This document shows, piece after piece, positions 8,461 through 17,954 of a stretch of DNA of 42,118 nt. The position numbers and the translations under genes were made by a program. The DNA is from Bifidobacterium breve (lineage in GTDB: Bacteria; Actinomycetota; Actinomycetes; Nanopelagicales; Nanopelagicaceae): NCBI GenBank assembly GCA_945883755.1, contig CAMCXX010000007.1:1-42118 (forward strand), read 5' to 3'. The notes under the pieces are model-generated. The model worked only from the letters and a program-made list of their open reading frames with translations. It had not been told where the DNA came from and ran no database searches. The stretch's first letter is position 1. Each line of letters opens with the position of its first letter.

Positions 8461-9050
8461 CCACCCCAGAGCTTCTCGCCTACTTTAAAGGCCGAGAGGA
8501 TCAGATCCAGCAATACGCCCAATTTTTGGCGGGGGCTGGAATTGAACGGGGGTTGATCGGCCCAAAAGAGGGGGATCGGATCTGGGAGCGCCATATCGCT
8601 AACTGCATCCCAATCACCACAATCATTCCACAAGGGGTACGGGTGGTTGATATTGGCTCTGGCGCTGGCCTGCCAGGTGTTGTGATCGCATTGGCCCGGC
8701 CAGATCTAAAGGTAAGCCTGGTCGAACCCCTGCAACGCAGGGTTGATTTTTTAAATGAGATTGTCGCCGAGCTTGGCTTAGATATTGAGGTAATAAGAGG
8801 TAGGGCGGAGCGAGTTAAAAAGCAGTTTGAGGTAGTTACCGCCAGGGCTGTCGCTCCACTCGAGAAGTTAATCAACATCTCCTGGCACATGATTCCCAAG
8901 ACCGGCTCATTAATGGCGATGAAGGGGGAGTCGGCAGCGGATGAAATCCTGGCAACTACCCTCAAAAAAGGTTCAACCGCCCAATTACATGAGATTTCCC
9001 TCCCCAACCTACCGATTGCCAGGGTCATTCAAGTCAAAAAAGGTGCTTAA
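8454..9050 (+). CDS. rsmG: 16S rRNA (guanine-N7) methyltransferase RsmG (GidB)
   Basis: 198 aa SAM-dependent enzyme that makes m7G at position 527 (E. coli numbering) of 16S rRNA; loss gives low-level streptomycin resistance in several bacteria. The SAM loop DIGSGAGLPG is at about 66-75 with an acidic residue closing the next strand (VEP). The GTG start at 8454 lies inside the parS palindrome; no ATG or Shine-Dalgarno is visible, so initiation is probably coupled to jag, whose stop is 13 bp upstream. Length is close to the family norm of about 205-220. Confidence 0.95.
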   Translation: MKPTPELLAYFKGREDQIQQYAQFLAGAGIERGLIGPKEGDRIWERHIANCIPITTIIPQGVRVVDIGSGAGLPGVVIALARPDLKVSLVEPLQRRVDFLNEIVAELGLDIEVIRGRAERVKKQFEVVTARAVAPLEKLINISWHMIPKTGSLMAMKGESAADEILATTLKKGSTAQLHEISLPNLPIARVIQVKKGA

Positions 9051-9059
9051 CTTCCGCCC

Positions 9060-9983
9060 ATGAGCACCGAAAATGTTTCACGGGAAACAGCGCCAGCAAA
9101 GCCGGTTATTGGTGTCCGCAGATTAAAGGAGCCGATGGTCGCTCCCCTAAAAACACGAATCTTTACCGTCGCCAACCAAAAGGGTGGGGTTGGAAAAACA
9201 ACCACCGCGGTCAATCTAGCTGCCGCCTTGGCCATGGGTGGGTTAAAGGTTTTAGTTGTCGATCTAGATCCACAAGGAAATGCATCAACCGCCTTTGGTA
9301 TTGATCGCGCAAACTCCGCCGGAATGTATGAGGTTTTAATTAATGATCTCGCAATGGAGCAGGTCGCGGTAAAGGTTTCTGGCTTTCCCCACCTAGAGGC
9401 TATCCCAGCAAATAGTGAGTTAGCGGGTGCTGAAATTTTATTGGTACCAGCGGTTGCTCGAGAGTTTAGATTAAAGAGTTCATTATTAAATTTCTTAGAA
9501 GCAAGACAATCTGCCGGCCAAAGATTTGATTATGTATTTATTGATTGCCCACCATCCCTTGGTTTATTAACAATTAATGCATTAGCTGCAGCGGATGAGG
9601 TCTTAGTTCCAATTCAATGTGAGTACTACTCACTAGAGGGTTTGTCATTACTACTTGAAACTTTAAATGAGGTACAAAAGCGATTAAATCCAAAGATCTC
9701 ATTAACCACAATTGTTTTAACAATGTTTGATAGCAGAACCAGATTAGCTAGTGATGTTGCAGATAATGTTAAAAAACATTTTCCACGTGAGTTAATTGAT
9801 ACTCCAATACCAAGAGCGGTTCGAGTTTCAGAGGCGCCATCATATGGACAAACAGTAATGACATATGACGCGGCATCTCCTGGCGCAATTGCTTATTTAA
9901 GTGTTGCTCGAGAGATTGCAAATCGTGGCGGTGCACCAATTAATAATTTAAATCCAAAACTTACAAATGAGAGCGCATCATAA
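9060..9983 (+). CDS. parA: Chromosome partitioning ATPase ParA (Soj)
   Basis: 307 aa Walker-type ATPase that forms DNA-bound gradients to move ParB-parS complexes. The deviant Walker A KGGVGKTT is at 41-48 with the signature lysine K41, and the DLDPQGN motif follows near 70. The N-terminal extension (1-32) includes NVSRET, whose codons encode a parS-like sequence; this N-terminal motif recurs in actinobacterial ParAs. It begins 9 bp after rsmG and abuts parB with no gap. Confidence 0.97.
   Translation: MSTENVSRETAPAKPVIGVRRLKEPMVAPLKTRIFTVANQKGGVGKTTTAVNLAAALAMGGLKVLVVDLDPQGNASTAFGIDRANSAGMYEVLINDLAMEQVAVKVSGFPHLEAIPANSELAGAEILLVPAVAREFRLKSSLLNFLEARQSAGQRFDYVFIDCPPSLGLLTINALAAADEVLVPIQCEYYSLEGLSLLLETLNEVQKRLNPKISLTTIVLTMFDSRTRLASDVADNVKKHFPRELIDTPIPRAVRVSEAPSYGQTVMTYDAASPGAIAYLSVAREIANRGGAPINNLNPKLTNESAS
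9074..9089. promoter_or_regulatory. parS: parS-like site inside parA
   Basis: TGTTTCACGGGAAACA matches the 16 bp parS consensus at 15 positions; the central CG/TG step carries the single mismatch. It lies in codons 5-10 of parA, about 630 bp from the perfect site at 8447, so both could seed the same ParB cluster. Confidence 0.85.
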
Positions 9984-10862
9984 ATGTCAACACGTAAAGG
10001 TGGCTTAGGTCGCGGCTTAGATGCATTAATTCCAAACTCAGTTATTCCAGCAGAAATTACTACTGCCAGTGGTGTAGTTGTCGCAGACCGTAATGAAGTA
10101 GATGTTAATTTAATCTCACCAAATCCAAAACAACCAAGAACGGTTTTTGATGAACAACAATTAAATGAGTTAGCCGCCTCAATTAAAGAGGTTGGTTTAC
10201 TACAACCACCAGTTGTTAGATCTATTGGTAATGGCAAGTACCAATTAATTATGGGAGAGCGCAGATACCGCGCCGCAAAACTTGCCGGCTTAAAATCTAT
10301 TCCGGTAATTATTCGGCAAACTCCAGATAATCAATTACTGCGTGAAGCCTTAGTTGAAAACATTCATCGCAGCCAATTAAATCCACTTGAAGAGGGTGCG
10401 GCATATCAACAATTACTAAATGATTTTGGTTATACCCATGATGAGTTAGCGGATCGATTAGGAAAATCTCGCCCTGCAATTACCAACACCATGAGATTGT
10501 TAAATCTGCCAGCATCGGTACAGCGCCGAGTAGCAGCTGGTGTATTAACAGCAGGACATGCTCGCGCACTCTTGTCATTAAGTGATGAAAAAGAGATTGA
10601 GGCGCTAGCAAACCGAATTGTTGCCGAAGGTTTAACTGTTCGGGCGGTCGAGGAGATTGTTGCTACCGGAGGCGCCAAAATCAAAGGTGGCACAGTAAAA
10701 CGGGGCAAATTGTTAGCGCCAAGATTGAAGGAGATTGGCGATCAATTATCAGATGCCTTAGATACCCGAGTAAGTGTTGAGTTAGGTAAGAAAAAGGGAA
10801 AGATTGTGATTGAATTTGCAACAGTTGAGGATTTAGAGCGAATTACAAAACTTATTAATTAA
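9984..10862 (+). CDS. parB: Chromosome partitioning protein ParB (Spo0J)
   Basis: 292 aa CTP-dependent DNA clamp that loads at parS. The N-terminal ParA-interacting segment [13 protein letters not shown] is intact. The ParB/sulfiredoxin CTPase box GERRYRAA is at 91-98, the helix-turn-helix region includes [14 protein letters not shown] near 155-168, and a C-terminal dimerisation domain follows. It starts directly after parA. Its last codons overlap the convergent aminotransferase gene by 8 bp at TTAATTAA, which gives a TAA on each strand. Confidence 0.97.
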   Translation: MSTRKGGLGRGLDALIPNSVIPAEITTASGVVVADRNEVDVNLISPNPKQPRTVFDEQQLNELAASIKEVGLLQPPVVRSIGNGKYQLIMGERRYRAAKLAGLKSIPVIIRQTPDNQLLREALVENIHRSQLNPLEEGAAYQQLLNDFGYTHDELADRLGKSRPAITNTMRLLNLPASVQRRVAAGVLTAGHARALLSLSDEKEIEALANRIVAEGLTVRAVEEIVATGGAKIKGGTVKRGKLLAPRLKEIGDQLSDALDTRVSVELGKKKGKIVIEFATVEDLERITKLIN

Positions 10863-12108
10863 TTGAACGCTGTTCCATCTCATCTTTAATTACCCCACTC
10901 AAAGCTTTAATTCCCTCCTTTATTCGCTCAGGTGTTGGGTGGCAGTAAGAAAGTCGCAACGACCATGACCCAAAGCCATCGGCGTAAAAAGCGGTCCCTG
11001 GCACATATGCCACCTTGGCGACAATCGCCTTTGGTACCAATGCATTTGTATCAATCTCAGGTGGAAGTGTTACCCAAATATAAAAACCGCCCGCCGGTTT
11101 TGTCCAGGTAGCATTTTTTGGAAAGTACTTATCCAATGACTCAAGAGCAACATCACGGCGAACCTTATACAACTTAGCAAAGGAGGCGATCTGATCTCGC
11201 CATGGTTGATCAGCTAGGTAACTTGAGATTGCAAGTTGGGTAAAGTTTGATGGACATAAAATTGATGACTCAGATGCGATTACCAACTTCTCCTTCAATG
11301 ATTGTGGAACTAACGCCCAGCCAACTCGAAAACCAGGCGCAATAGTTTTTGAGAATGAGCCTAAGTAAATTACATTCTCTGAATCCTCTGCCCGCATAGC
11401 ATTTGGCGATGGTTTATCAAATCCCAATAAACCATAAGGATTATCCTCAACTACAAAGATTTTTTCCTCCCGACAGATATCTAAAATTTCAGTTCTGCGT
11501 TCAGCTGGCAGTAATACACCAGCTGGGTTTTGATAATTTGGAATTAAATATAAAAACTTAATTTTGCGACCAGCTGCGCGAGTGGCAGCAATCGCTTCGC
11601 GTAGTGCATCTGGGATTAAACCATGATCATCCATCGCAACATGAACTACCTTTGCTTCATATTGGCGAAAAGTGCCGAGTGCGCCAACATATGAGGGAGC
11701 TTCAACTAGAACTACATCATCTGGGTCAATAAAAATTCGAGAGATTAAATCAAGTGCTTGTTGTGAACCAGTTGTCACAATTACATCATCTGGATGAGCT
11801 CTAATTCCCTCTAGCGCCATCATCTCGCAAATCTGTTCACGCAATCTTGGATGGCCCTGACCACTGCCGTACTGCAGCGCTTCGGCACCATTATCTAAAA
11901 TTAATTTCTGAACAACCGATGCCATCATCTCCATTGGTAATGCTGAAAGATTTGGCATACCACCAGCTAATGAAACGATCTCTGGCCGGGAGGCAACCGC
12001 AAATAATGAGCGGATCTCGCTGGGCTTCATATGAGCGGCGCGATGAGCAAAACGCTGGGTCAGATTCTCAGGTAACCCGGTTCTAACTCGTGCTGGCTCA
12101 TTTTTCAT
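10855..12108 (-). CDS. PLP-dependent aminotransferase (class I/II, LysN/MocR-like catalytic domain)
   Basis: 417 aa fold-type I aminotransferase from the ATG at 12106-12108. A TTG at 12127-12129 would add 7 residues, but I saw no good SD for either. The PLP lysine lies in [15 protein letters not shown], the aspartate region in VVEDNPYG, and NYQNPAG is the conserved substrate/PLP loop. The sequence resembles the 2-aminoadipate aminotransferase group and the catalytic half of MocR regulators, but there is no N-terminal GntR helix-turn-helix. The substrate cannot be assigned. It is last in the leftward murJ-trxB-trxA-cwlM run. A similar gene next to parB/cwlM occurs in other Actinobacteria. Confidence 0.88.
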   Translation of the reverse strand: MKNEPARVRTGLPENLTQRFAHRAAHMKPSEIRSLFAVASRPEIVSLAGGMPNLSALPMEMMASVVQKLILDNGAEALQYGSGQGHPRLREQICEMMALEGIRAHPDDVIVTTGSQQALDLISRIFIDPDDVVLVEAPSYVGALGTFRQYEAKVVHVAMDDHGLIPDALREAIAATRAAGRKIKFLYLIPNYQNPAGVLLPAERRTEILDICREEKIFVVEDNPYGLLGFDKPSPNAMRAEDSENVIYLGSFSKTIAPGFRVGWALVPQSLKEKLVIASESSILCPSNFTQLAISSYLADQPWRDQIASFAKLYKVRRDVALESLDKYFPKNATWTKPAGGFYIWVTLPPEIDTNALVPKAIVAKVAYVPGTAFYADGFGSWSLRLSYCHPTPERIKEGIKALSGVIKDEMEQRSIN

Positions 12109-12145
12109 AAACAAACTCTGCCACAGCAATGGCCAATACCGTTAA

Positions 12146-13276
12146 TTAATTGCGCAATCCCGCACGACGCAAATCAGAGAGCCGCAAGGTTCCGGTCTTT
12201 GCATCATCCTCAGCTGATAAGTAAAGCCGTTGAATCGCTACCAAAATCGCTTCTACCAATGAATCACGAAATTGCGGGTCACTTAAACGTTTTGCATCCC
12301 CTGGATTTGAAAGATAACCAAGATCAATGCGAACTGCAGGAGCTTTTGTTAATCGCAAAATATCCCAACTTTTGCCATGGGTTCGACAATTTAACAAATC
12401 GGTACGAGCACAAATCTCTCGTTGAATTAAGGTCGCAAAACGCTCACCAACTACAGAGTGAACTCCTTGAATATCACGACCGTAGTAATAAGTTGCAACC
12501 CCATTAGCTTTTGTATTAACACTGCTATCTACCTTTAATGCGATAAATAAATCAGCGTTAACTGAGTTCGCTAACTCAATTCGTTGATTCTCAAGGGGTG
12601 AGTTTTTAGCACTGCGGGTTAAAAGAACGGTTACACCCAAAGCTAATAATCTTCCCTCTAATCGTTGAGCGATATCAAAGACTAACTCTGACTCGATAAC
12701 CCCATTAGCAACCTCACCTTTAAACTCACCACCCCAACTTGGGTCAATCACAATAATTTTATTTGCTAAGGCTGGACTGCGAACTGCATGTTTTGTACTT
12801 TCACGAAGTGCGCTAGGTGCACCACCAGATACAGTTTTTACCAACCGCATTAAGGCGATCAAAGTGCCAGGACCACACTTACCATCAACTGCTACACCAA
12901 CTGATTTTTGAAACTCCTTTACCGCTGACTCAGTTAGTAAGCCGTAAACACCATCAATCTTTCCGCAATTAAATCCCATCTCAACTAATCGAGATTGTAA
13001 ATTACTTACATCATCACCATGCATCAACGCGGTTGAATTTAAAGCTAGTACTCGATCACCTAATTTATATCTAGCCTCTTCTAATGCACGAGCACTTACC
13101 TGATCAACAACACCGGTAACCTTTAAGCCACGCTCTTGCTGAAAAGCCTTAACCGCCTCTTCTACAACATTATCAAAATTATCAGTTGGCTTACTTAGAA
13201 AACCAAGGCGAATTAAAATGTTAACGAAAAGGGCGACCGCATCTCCGCGATCGCCCCGAGTTAAATCTTTGCTCAT
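12146..13276 (-). CDS. cwlM: CwlM-like protein: two peptidoglycan-binding domains + inactive amidase_3
   Basis: 376 aa. Two PG_binding_1 domains lie at about 7-66 and 85-145, and an amidase_3 fold at about 172-350. There is no signal peptide, so the protein is probably cytoplasmic. The amidase zinc site is degraded: the DPGHGG histidine is W181 (DPSWGG), the second His (SIH) is K248 (ALK), and the catalytic Glu of the VELGFLSN motif is D318; only the Glu near E195 remains. In mycobacteria CwlM (same position, beside trxC) is not an amidase but a PknB substrate that activates MurA. The C-terminal KTGT (360-363) is a candidate phosphosite by analogy. Role by synteny and residue loss; not proven. 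Confidence 0.87.
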   Translation of the reverse strand: MSKDLTRGDRGDAVALFVNILIRLGFLSKPTDNFDNVVEEAVKAFQQERGLKVTGVVDQVSARALEEARYKLGDRVLALNSTALMHGDDVSNLQSRLVEMGFNCGKIDGVYGLLTESAVKEFQKSVGVAVDGKCGPGTLIALMRLVKTVSGGAPSALRESTKHAVRSPALANKIIVIDPSWGGEFKGEVANGVIESELVFDIAQRLEGRLLALGVTVLLTRSAKNSPLENQRIELANSVNADLFIALKVDSSVNTKANGVATYYYGRDIQGVHSVVGERFATLIQREICARTDLLNCRTHGKSWDILRLTKAPAVRIDLGYLSNPGDAKRLSDPQFRDSLVEAILVAIQRLYLSAEDDAKTGTLRLSDLRRAGLRN

Positions 13277-13306
13277 AAGTAATTCATCTTAGATAAGTAA
13301 AGCAAA

Positions 13307-13630
13307 TTACTTAATAAAGCTCTCTAAATCCTTTAGTAACGCCGGCTTTGGCTTAGCGCCAACAATAGTTTTTACTACCTCACCATTTACAAAGACATTC
13401 ATAGTTGGAATTGATGAGATGCCGTACTTCATCGCGATAGCTTGTTCCTCATCGGTATTTAATTTAACAATCTTGATTTTACTGCCATGTTCATTGGAGA
13501 TCTCCTCCAGGATTGGACCGACTGCGCGGCAAGGTCCACACCACTCTGCCCAGAAATCAACCAGTACTGGGGTCGTACTCTTTAATACAACTGCATCAAA
13601 ATCTGCGGTAGTTACCTTTGTGGTTGCCAT
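13307..13630 (-). CDS. trxA: Thioredoxin
   Basis: 107 aa cytosolic disulfide reductase with the WCGPC active site (C31, C34) and the cis-proline loop ISSIPT. Its ATG has a strong GGAGA SD. It lies between thioredoxin reductase (77 bp upstream) and the cwlM-like gene, as in M. tuberculosis. Confidence 0.97.
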   Translation of the reverse strand: MATTKVTTADFDAVVLKSTTPVLVDFWAEWCGPCRAVGPILEEISNEHGSKIKIVKLNTDEEQAIAMKYGISSIPTMNVFVNGEVVKTIVGAKPKPALLKDLESFIK

Positions 13631-13707
13631 TGCTTCTCCTTTAAATTTACTTGATATTTATCTAATGCCTAGATTCTACTTTTAATTCCCACTGATTGTT
13701 TGATTTA

Positions 13708-14637
13708 TCAGTGGCCAGAAAGAAAACGCTCTGCATCCAAGGCGGCGGCACAGCCTGAGCCAGCCGCGGTAATTGCTTGGCGATAGGTGAAATCAACTAG
13801 ATCACCGCAGGCAAAAACACCTGGCAGATTTGTACTGGTTGAACGACCAACCACATTTACATACCCTTCAGCATTTAAATCAACCTGACCAACAATTAAC
13901 TCACTCCTTGGAAGATGTCCGATGGCGACAAATAAACCGGTGAAATCCTTAGTTGATTCCTCACCCGTTACCGTATTTTTTACCTTTAAACCAGCAACCT
14001 TGTTCTCACCTAGAACATCAATCACCTCATGATTCATCAACAGTTCAATCTTTGGATTAGCTTTTACTCGATCAATCATAATTTTCGAGGCGCGGAAGGT
14101 ATCGCGGCGGTGAATTAAAACCACCTTGCTGGCAAACTTAGTTAAGAAGGTTGCTTCCTCCATTGCAGAGTCGCCACCGCCTACAACTGCAATTACTTGA
14201 TCGCGGAAGAAAAATCCATCACAGGTTGCACACCATGAAACACCATGACCAGATAACCGCTTCTCATTTGGTAAACCAATCTCTTTATACGCCGAGCCCA
14301 TCGCCAAAATAACCGCTTTAGCTTTTACCGTATTCCCAGAGCCATCAGTTACCTCTTTAATCTCACCAGTTAATTTCATCGACACAATATCATCGGTAAT
14401 AATTTTGCAATCAAATCTTTCAACCTGCTTGCGCATCGACTCCATTAAATCAGGACCCATTACGCCAGTTGGAAAGCCAGGAAAATTTTCTACCTCGGTG
14501 GTATTCATTAAGGCGCCACCGGCGGTAACTGAGCCCTCGTAAATAATTGGTTTTAACTGGGCGCGTGCGGCATAGATTGCGGCGGTGTAGCCGGCTGGGC
14601 CACTGCCAACAATTACTACCTCATTAACATCACTCAT
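13708..14637 (-). CDS. trxB: Thioredoxin-disulfide reductase
   Basis: 309 aa flavoprotein that transfers electrons from NADPH to thioredoxin. FAD-binding GSGPAG is at 11-16, the redox disulfide CATC at 136-139, the NADPH-binding [10 protein letters not shown] near 153-162, and the C-terminal FAD motif (ACGD) near 276. It follows murJ by 9 bp and probably shares its transcript. Confidence 0.97.
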   Translation of the reverse strand: MSDVNEVVIVGSGPAGYTAAIYAARAQLKPIIYEGSVTAGGALMNTTEVENFPGFPTGVMGPDLMESMRKQVERFDCKIITDDIVSMKLTGEIKEVTDGSGNTVKAKAVILAMGSAYKEIGLPNEKRLSGHGVSWCATCDGFFFRDQVIAVVGGGDSAMEEATFLTKFASKVVLIHRRDTFRASKIMIDRVKANPKIELLMNHEVIDVLGENKVAGLKVKNTVTGEESTKDFTGLFVAIGHLPRSELIVGQVDLNAEGYVNVVGRSTSTNLPGVFACGDLVDFTYRQAITAAGSGCAAALDAERFLSGH

Positions 14638-14646
14638 TAGCCGATC

Positions 14647-16242
14647 CTACCTCACCGCTCTGGTCATTAAATTGATCGCACTTTTGATCTCTTTAACTTT
14701 AAATACAAAGCCTAAAATTAAATAAATTAAGGTACTAACTACTGAAACAATAATTAACTGAATTAAATTCCCGCCCGGTAGAGCGTCGCGAATTAAGAAT
14801 AATGGCGCAATCGCAAAGGTAAAGATGGCGATTAATTTTAAGTAGTGAATGGCAATCGCTGGGATCGCTAGATTAATCTGATGCTTTTTTATTAGGTAGA
14901 AAGAGATGCCAAGACCGATAAAGTAATGAATGGTAAAGATAATTGCCATCGCAACCACAACCCATTTAGATTCAATATAAATAGCAGCGGCAACTGATAA
15001 GAGGACAGAGATTAGATTCATAATAAAGTTACCAATTACTTGCGCCTTAAGATTTTCAAAGGCGTTTAAACCCCGCAGAAGTATCAGATTTATACTTACT
15101 GGAATTAAACCAAGGGCGAAACCAGCCAGGGTGTAACCAAGGTAATTTGCATCATCGGCAGAGATACCAAAGTAAAGGGTGCGGGCAATTAATGGGCCAA
15201 AAAATAAAAAGAGTAATGAGGCTGGGACAATAAAGACACCAACCACCTTAATAGCATTCCTTAACTCACTCTTTATCTCTGGGATTTTCTGATCAATTAC
15301 CAGGTTAGCTAATTTTGGTAGCAGTGCGGTCATTACCGATACGGTAATAATTGAGTGGGGCAGAATGAGAATCAGATAAGCGTTGCTATATGGGGTATAG
15401 CCAACACCAGTTCTTATGCCATTAGCTGCGCTTTCAACTGCAGCGCTAGTTGCAATAATAATTGTTACTAAATAAGACAATTGACTAATTAATGCATATA
15501 AGAAGGACCAACCTGCCAACTTGATTGAGTTAAATAATTGGGTATTTTTCAAATCAAATTTAAATGATAATCGGACACCACTGCGATAAACCACTGGAAA
15601 TAAAATTGCTGCTTGGGCTAAGTAGCCAAATGATGTACCAGCACCAAGCCAGTAAATATCGGTAGTGGTGATATTTCCAATACTTAATTGATCACGGTTT
15701 AACAAATACCAACCAAATAAGGCGATCACAATTAGATTATTGATAACTGGCGCCCACATCATTGGGCCAAATCTGCCCTTCGCATTTGCGATCTGGCCCA
15801 GTAGAGCAAATAAGCCAAGGAAGAAAATTTGTGGTAGGCAGTAACGCATGAATAAAACAGTTACCTCAAACTCCGGTAAACCAGTAAATTTCGGAGCATA
15901 GATATTTACTATTTGTGGCGCCAACCAAATTCCAATTAAGGTTAAAGTAAGTAAAAACAAAACAGTTGTGGTAAATAATCTAGAGATAAATGCATGCCCA
16001 CCATCACTATCGCGGAGTGAGCGAACAATTTGTGGCACAAAGACTGCGGTTAGCGCCCCACCAATTAATAGGTTATATAAAATATTGGGCATCGTATTTG
16101 CAACATTGTAGGTATCACCAAGTAGTGCAGTACCAAGTAATGCAACTAAAAGTAGATTTCTAATCAAGCCAGTAATACGTGAAACAATTGTGCCCGCCGC
16201 CATCAAGGTAGAGGCTTTTGCGATTGAGTTATTTTCCATCAA
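14647..16242 (-). CDS. murJ: Lipid II flippase MurJ (MviN)
   Basis: 531 aa polytopic membrane protein of the MOP superfamily that moves lipid II to the outer face of the membrane. About 14 hydrophobic helices can be counted, and the N-terminal 'ASTLMAAGTIVSRITGL' segment is the MurJ hallmark. Unlike the roughly 1184 aa mycobacterial homologue (Rv3910), it stops right after the membrane domain and has no cytoplasmic pseudokinase or extracellular tail. It overlaps the upstream DUF6049 gene by 14 bp. The gene for sigM, which lies between murJ and trxB in mycobacteria, is absent. Confidence 0.96.
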   Translation of the reverse strand: MMENNSIAKASTLMAAGTIVSRITGLIRNLLLVALLGTALLGDTYNVANTMPNILYNLLIGGALTAVFVPQIVRSLRDSDGGHAFISRLFTTTVLFLLTLTLIGIWLAPQIVNIYAPKFTGLPEFEVTVLFMRYCLPQIFFLGLFALLGQIANAKGRFGPMMWAPVINNLIVIALFGWYLLNRDQLSIGNITTTDIYWLGAGTSFGYLAQAAILFPVVYRSGVRLSFKFDLKNTQLFNSIKLAGWSFLYALISQLSYLVTIIIATSAAVESAANGIRTGVGYTPYSNAYLILILPHSIITVSVMTALLPKLANLVIDQKIPEIKSELRNAIKVVGVFIVPASLLFLFFGPLIARTLYFGISADDANYLGYTLAGFALGLIPVSINLILLRGLNAFENLKAQVIGNFIMNLISVLLSVAAAIYIESKWVVVAMAIIFTIHYFIGLGISFYLIKKHQINLAIPAIAIHYLKLIAIFTFAIAPLFLIRDALPGGNLIQLIIVSVVSTLIYLILGFVFKVKEIKSAINLMTRAVR

Positions 16243-17350
16243 CTAACCCCTTTTGCCCCTTGCGAAATCTTCGAACACTTTGAATTACCGCAGCTGCAAA
16301 TAAAATTACCGCCGCACCTGATGTTATCCAGGTTGCGGTTGGACTAATTACCGATAACTTCAACGAGATATTGACTGGGAAACCAATTGGTTTATTCTCT
16401 AAATTACTTAATTGTGTGAGTAAGAGGGTCTCACCGGAAGCAATTACCTCAATCGGCAGCAGTACCTGAATTTTAGAGTTAGCTGGCACCTCAATTGCTT
16501 CGGTAGGGCGCACCAATACCTTGCTAGTTAAGGGCCGAGTGGTTAACCTCAATTTCACAGTTGAGTTGAAATCATTAATTACGGTAATCGGTAACTCTTG
16601 CTTACTTGATGTAACGGTGAATTTACCTTTGCTAACCCTTAATTTATTTCGAGTTTCATTAAATGCCAGTTGAAAATCATTGTAAAGTGGGGTTAAATCC
16701 TCCGATTCAATATCAGGATTTAATAATTGTGTGATTCTTAACTTTAATAAATCAAACTCCTTCTCTTCAACTAAGGTGCTCATCAAATCAAATTGTTTCA
16801 GCGCAAAGACAAATGTATTTTGAATTGGCTTGCTTATTTTTTGTTGTTCGGCAGATGATGAAACAGCGCCAACAGCAGCTGCACCCAAGTACTCCTCTAA
16901 TTTAATCTTGCTGAGCGCTTGCAGGTATCCAACCTCAGCTGGGATTAATTTATCTATCCAGAATTTAGCTGGGTTGCCGTAGATCAAAGCTGCGATCGGC
17001 CGGGATTTACTGATTAGATAAAACTGATCAAGCCAAGCCGTGGCAACCTCTTGGCCAGTGGGTGTGCTGCCATCAATTACCCCATAACCATTACTCATCG
17101 CGGTTATCTCTTCAAGAGTTGCTGGATCAACCAACCAACTCTTACCAAAGTTACCTCTTGAAAAAACTAAATTACCTAACTCGCCTGCAGGAAGTAATTT
17201 CTGCGCCAACCGATCATCTATAAACTTTCCATCAAGCAGCCTGTGTGTGGGTTCAGTAATAATTATTGGGGTTGCGGCATTAGCAATATTGAAGGTAGAA
17301 AGTGGTGCTATAAAAAGTAAGGTTAAAACAAAAAATATTAACCGTCTCAC
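16229..17350 (-). CDS. Secreted, membrane-anchored DUF6049-like protein
   Basis: 373 aa with a signal peptide (MRR + hydrophobic segment to about residue 25, cleavage near ANA-AT), a long extracytoplasmic region, one C-terminal membrane helix at about 343-360 and a basic cytoplasmic tail (RRFRKGQK). Its position between the NUDIX gene and murJ equals Rv3909 of M. tuberculosis, though that protein is about twice as long. The late extracellular part (about 260-330) looks beta-rich, like NEW3-type folds. Co-location with murJ suggests an envelope role, but the function is unknown. It overlaps the upstream NUDIX gene by 4 bp. Confidence 0.72.
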   Translation of the reverse strand: MRRLIFFVLTLLFIAPLSTFNIANAATPIIITEPTHRLLDGKFIDDRLAQKLLPAGELGNLVFSRGNFGKSWLVDPATLEEITAMSNGYGVIDGSTPTGQEVATAWLDQFYLISKSRPIAALIYGNPAKFWIDKLIPAEVGYLQALSKIKLEEYLGAAAVGAVSSSAEQQKISKPIQNTFVFALKQFDLMSTLVEEKEFDLLKLRITQLLNPDIESEDLTPLYNDFQLAFNETRNKLRVSKGKFTVTSSKQELPITVINDFNSTVKLRLTTRPLTSKVLVRPTEAIEVPANSKIQVLLPIEVIASGETLLLTQLSNLENKPIGFPVNISLKLSVISPTATWITSGAAVILFAAAVIQSVRRFRKGQKGLVDGK

Positions 17351-17910
17351 GGCTTTAATTCACCAGATTTTGCAATTAATTTACGTTCATCTGGATATGC
17401 CAACTTACTTACGATCTCCTCGAGCGGAAACCACTGCACATCATCGACCTCGGTTACCTGTGGTGCTAACTTTCCACCAATCTCTTTAAATAAATAATGG
17501 TGAACTGTTTTATGAATACGCTTGCCACTGGCCATAAACCAAAAATCAATAACTCCTAATGAGCGGACAATCTCACTTTTAATTCCAGTCTCTTCTTCAA
17601 CCTCGCGAATCGCAGCTTGCTCTGGCGACTCACCCACTTCAATATGTCCCTTTGGCAGCGACCACAGCAACCGCTCGTGGGATGCATCCTTTGGATCTAA
17701 TCGACCAATTAACAATCCTTTAGCGCCACTTTTATCAATTACTAATCCACCCGCACTTACCTCATCAACACGTTTTGCATATCGAGAGCTGTTTTGGGCT
17801 TTCTTATTTGAATTACTCTTTTTGGCTGGCCTACCAGAACCAGTTTTTTGTCCGCTCTTGCGCACATCGGTTGAATCCTGTTTGCCACCCGCATTTTCTG
17901 CTGGGGTCAT
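17347..17910 (-). CDS. NUDIX hydrolase (MutT4-like)
   Basis: 187 aa with a complete Nudix box at residues 88-110 (G-x5-E-x7-REVEEETG-I), the metal-binding motif of NUDIX pyrophosphohydrolases. A disordered Lys/Ser-rich extension occupies 1-48. The position equals M. tuberculosis mutT4 (Rv3908), next to pcnA. The substrate (oxidised nucleotide, dinucleoside polyphosphate or other) cannot be read from sequence. A -10-like TAGCCT lies 6 nt before the ATG, suggesting a leaderless mRNA for the start of this leftward operon. Confidence 0.9.
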   Translation of the reverse strand: MTPAENAGGKQDSTDVRKSGQKTGSGRPAKKSNSNKKAQNSSRYAKRVDEVSAGGLVIDKSGAKGLLIGRLDPKDASHERLLWSLPKGHIEVGESPEQAAIREVEEETGIKSEIVRSLGVIDFWFMASGKRIHKTVHHYLFKEIGGKLAPQVTEVDDVQWFPLEEIVSKLAYPDERKLIAKSGELKP

Positions 17911-17916
17911 AACCTA

Positions 17917-17922
17917 AGGCTA
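17917..17922 (-). promoter_or_regulatory. Leaderless -10 element for the NUDIX operon
   Basis: TAGCCT on the minus strand ends 6 nt before the ATG at 17908-17910. That spacing puts the expected transcription start at or next to the A of the start codon. Confidence 0.5.
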
Positions 17923-17940
17923 CCGCCCACCCCTCTGCTC

Positions 17941-17946
17941 TAACCT
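17941..17946 (+). promoter_or_regulatory. Leaderless -10 element for pcnA
   Basis: TAACCT ends 8 nt before the pcnA ATG (17955), and there is no Shine-Dalgarno. Together with the opposing TAGCCT at 17917-17922 it makes a compact divergent promoter pair in a 44 bp gap. Confidence 0.5.
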
Positions 17947-17954
17947 TAGGCACC

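Noticed and set aside
8501-9028. A 175-codon open frame antisense to rsmG
   Set aside because: It lies wholly opposite a well-recognised gene and its translation has no recognisable family features. The same holds for other long antisense frames, for example opposite dnaA (5571-5882), pcnA (18616-19122), the histidine kinase (32117-32602) and pstP (38989-39447).
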